From Spirochaetales bacterium (GTDB lineage: Bacteria > Spirochaetota > Spirochaetia > Sphaerochaetales > Sphaerochaetaceae), in the NCBI GenBank assembly GCA_022785155.1, contig JALFRH010000153.1, positions 1 through 8,021 on the forward strand: a stretch of 8,021 nt of DNA, written 5' to 3'. Shown piece after piece: positions 6,669 through 8,021 of the stretch. A model generated the notes under the pieces. That model did not search any database. It was not told the DNA's origin and saw only the letters and a list, made by a program, of their open reading frames with translations. How positions within the stretch are numbered: the stretch's first letter is position 1; each line of letters starts with the position of its first letter. Both the position numbers and the translations under genes were made by a program.

Positions 6669-6764
6669 GTATAATTCTTATTTGGAGTTGTCCATCACTA
6701 TGTCCACTATATTTCCATGACTTTTTCAGGGAAATAAGTGCAATCCATATATATTACTTTCGTG

Positions 6765-6805
6765 TTGACATATAGTTCTTATATAGTGCATCTTTTATCT
6801 ATAAA
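6765..6805 (+). promoter_or_regulatory. Promoter-like region with tandem ATATAGT before the dehydrogenase
   Basis: A consensus -35 hexamer TTGACA (6765-6770) is present, but the bases 17 downstream (GCATCT) are a poor -10. TATAAA at 6800-6805 is a better -10, with TTCTTA (6776-6781) 18 bases before it. ATATAGT occurs twice, at 6770-6776 and 6781-6787, 11 bases apart (about one helical turn), which could be a regulator site. Either hexamer pair would place transcription upstream of the start codon at 6827. Confidence 0.4.
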
Positions 6806-6826
6806 TAAATATTGAAAGAGCTGTGT

Positions 6827-6865
6827 ATGAGAATAAAGGCAGCTGTAACACATGCAAAGGGGGGA
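6827..6865 (+). other. Displaced N-terminus of the alcohol dehydrogenase (frameshift at a six-G run)
   Basis: ATG 6827 with GAAAGAG (6814-6820) six bases upstream encodes MRIKAAVTHAKG, the usual first strand of zinc alcohol dehydrogenases. It then runs out of frame after the G-run 6859-6864 and stops after a few codons. With five Gs instead of six, it would join exactly to EPFVIQDVELDEP of the downstream frame. This is evidence for a one-base insertion relative to the ancestral gene. Confidence 0.75.
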
Positions 6866-7934
6866 ACCCTTTGTAATTCAGGATGTTGAACTTGACGAAC
6901 CCCAAAGCGGAGAGATACTGGTAAGAATTGTAGCAAGTGGAATATGCCATACAGATGAAGCTGTACAGCATCAGTTTATTCCTACTCCTCTTCCTGCTGT
7001 CCTTGGCCATGAAGGGGCAGGTATAGTGGAGAAGGTAGGAGAGGGAGTCACAGAGTTCAAAAAGGGTGACAGGGTAGGTATATCCTTTGCCTTCTGCAAT
7101 ACCTGTACAAACTGTAGAAAGGCCAGGTATTTTGTCTGTAAGAACCTGAATAGAATCAATTTCGGCGGAATCCAGCCGGATGGAACAACTCGTCTCCATA
7201 CTTTGGACGGCAAGGACTTAAGCACATTCTTCGGACAGTCTTCCTTCGCCCAGTATGCTGTTGTAAACCAGAACCACGCTGTAAAAATCGAGTATGATGA
7301 CGTGGATCTTGCCGTAGTGGCACCTATGGGGTGTGGAATACAGACAGGAGCTGGTGCAGTACTAAACAGACTTCGCCCTGAGTTTGGTTCATCCATTGCC
7401 GTCTATGGCTGCGGAACAGTAGGTATGAGTGCAATAATGGCTGCACGTATTGCAGGATGCTCCCAGATCATTGCAGTAGGTGGAAACGAAAAGAGCCTGG
7501 AGCTTGCAAAGGAACTTGGAGCTACAGACACTGTAAACAGAAAGAAGGTTGATGACCTGGTAAAGGAAGTGAAGAGAGTTTCCCTTAGTGGTAATGGAGT
7601 AAACTACTCCATCGACACTACAGGTGTTGGAAACTGTGTCAGACAGTCTTTGGGCTTCCTGGATTTTGATGGAACCTGTGTTGTTGTAGGTGCCACAGGA
7701 GATATAAGTTTCAATGTCCAGAATGAACTGATGGGTGACGGAAAGAGCCTTGTGGGAGTAATAGAAGGCGATTCTATTCCAAAGCTCTTCCTTCCAAAGC
7801 TTCTTGATTACTATAGAAAGGGACTTTTCCCCATGGATAAACTAATGGCCTTCTATCCATTTGAGTCAATCAATGAGGCTCAGGCCGCTTCAGACAGGGG
7901 CGAGTGCATAAAAGCTGTATTGAGAATGGAATAG
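6852..7934 (+). CDS. Zinc-dependent medium-chain alcohol dehydrogenase
   Basis: This oxidises an alcohol or reduces an aldehyde in the cytoplasm and is closest in pattern to aryl/benzyl-alcohol dehydrogenases. Numbered from ATG 6852 (360 residues): catalytic zinc ligands C32 (GICHTDE), H53 (GHEGAG) and C161 (MGCGIQTGAG); structural zinc cysteines C82, C85, C88 and C96 in the normal CX2CX2CX7C spacing; and the Rossmann turn G186-CGTV-G191. After the second Rossmann strand the usual acidic NAD-selecting residue is replaced by Gly-Gly-Asn (210-212), which suggests NADP(H) use. ATG 6852 lacks a ribosome-binding site and drops the first beta strand. The natural start is at 6827 in another frame, split off by one extra G at 6859-6864, so as written the gene may be poorly expressed, phase-variable or mis-sequenced. 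Everything after the G-run is intact. It ends just before its own terminator. Confidence 0.88.
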   Translation: MQRGEPFVIQDVELDEPQSGEILVRIVASGICHTDEAVQHQFIPTPLPAVLGHEGAGIVEKVGEGVTEFKKGDRVGISFAFCNTCTNCRKARYFVCKNLNRINFGGIQPDGTTRLHTLDGKDLSTFFGQSSFAQYAVVNQNHAVKIEYDDVDLAVVAPMGCGIQTGAGAVLNRLRPEFGSSIAVYGCGTVGMSAIMAARIAGCSQIIAVGGNEKSLELAKELGATDTVNRKKVDDLVKEVKRVSLSGNGVNYSIDTTGVGNCVRQSLGFLDFDGTCVVVGATGDISFNVQNELMGDGKSLVGVIEGDSIPKLFLPKLLDYYRKGLFPMDKLMAFYPFESINEAQAASDRGECIKAVLRME

Positions 7935-7945
7935 AGCTGAAAGAG

Positions 7946-7969
7946 ATGGGGTGGAGACACCCCATTTTC
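7946..7969 (+). terminator. Intrinsic terminator after the dehydrogenase
   Basis: ATGGGGTG (7946-7953) and CACCCCAT (7958-7965) form a perfect eight-base-pair stem closed by a GAGA tetraloop. The short run TTTT (7965-7968) follows. It begins 12 bases after the dehydrogenase stop. Confidence 0.85.
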
Positions 7970-7996
7970 AATGCACTATGTATGGAGGGAGCACTT

Positions 7997-8021
7997 CAGG
8001 TCCAATGGGAATCGAACCCAT
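7997..8021 (-). tRNA. 3' end of a tRNA, cut by the window edge
   Basis: On the minus strand the edge reads as a T arm: stem ATGGG, loop TTCGATT (the conserved T-T-C-G-A), stem CCCAT. A seven-base acceptor strand TGGACCT and a G in the discriminator position follow. No CCA is encoded after it. The 5' part, anticodon and D arm lie beyond the window, so the amino acid cannot be named. The five-pair T stem is perfect, which supports the call. Confidence 0.55.

Noticed and set aside
6710..6740. Possible terminator after the sugar kinase (TTTCC ... GGAAA)
   Set aside because: The stem is short with a long loop and is not followed by a T run.
6971..7396. Minus-strand open frame of 141 codons inside the dehydrogenase
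   Set aside because: It is antisense to the zinc-binding and Rossmann motifs and has no independent support.

Overview
The window looks like chromosomal DNA of a moderately AT-rich anaerobic bacterium, and my best guess is a spirochaete of the Treponema/Sphaerochaeta kind. The main clue is the exported protein at 509..1540. It has a relaxed lipobox and a Gly-Gly-Lys-Lys-Glu stretch right after the signal peptide, a pattern I associate with spirochaete exported proteins. This assignment is inference; no rRNA or other marker gene is present.

Left part (1..2133): the frameshifted 3' end of an Rpn/YhgA-like PD-(D/E)XK nuclease gene, closed by a good intrinsic terminator. Next comes an exported or lipid-anchored rhodanese protein with an uncharacterised C-terminal domain, with an AT-rich and possibly leaderless promoter. 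A gene-poor stretch follows that holds a terminator-like hairpin and what appears to be the decayed C-terminal half of a TetR-type regulator. This part is accessory in character: it has two broken genes and long spacers.

Middle (2134..6668): a minus-strand gene for a membrane-anchored FtsH-like AAA+ ATPase that stops after the AAA lid and has no M41 protease domain. It diverges, across only 45 bp, from a plus-strand run of four genes: an aromatic amino-acid-type permease, an alkaline-phosphatase-superfamily hydrolase that starts on the base after the permease stop, a low-molecular-weight-phosphatase-type arsenate reductase, and a ribokinase-like sugar kinase. Spacing (0, 23 and 63 bp) suggests an operon, but the four activities do not form a pathway I recognise.

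Right part (6669..8021): a zinc-dependent alcohol dehydrogenase. Its natural N-terminus and Shine-Dalgarno lie in another frame, separated from the rest by one extra G in a six-G run. The gene ends at a perfect hairpin terminator. The last 25 bases look like the 3' end of a minus-strand tRNA cut by the window edge.

I see no CRISPR array, complete insertion sequence or obvious new multi-gene defence system. The most distinctive items are the protease-less FtsH-like protein with an altered pore loop, the two-domain rhodanese protein, the poly-G frameshift in the dehydrogenase, and the zero-gap permease/hydrolase pair.
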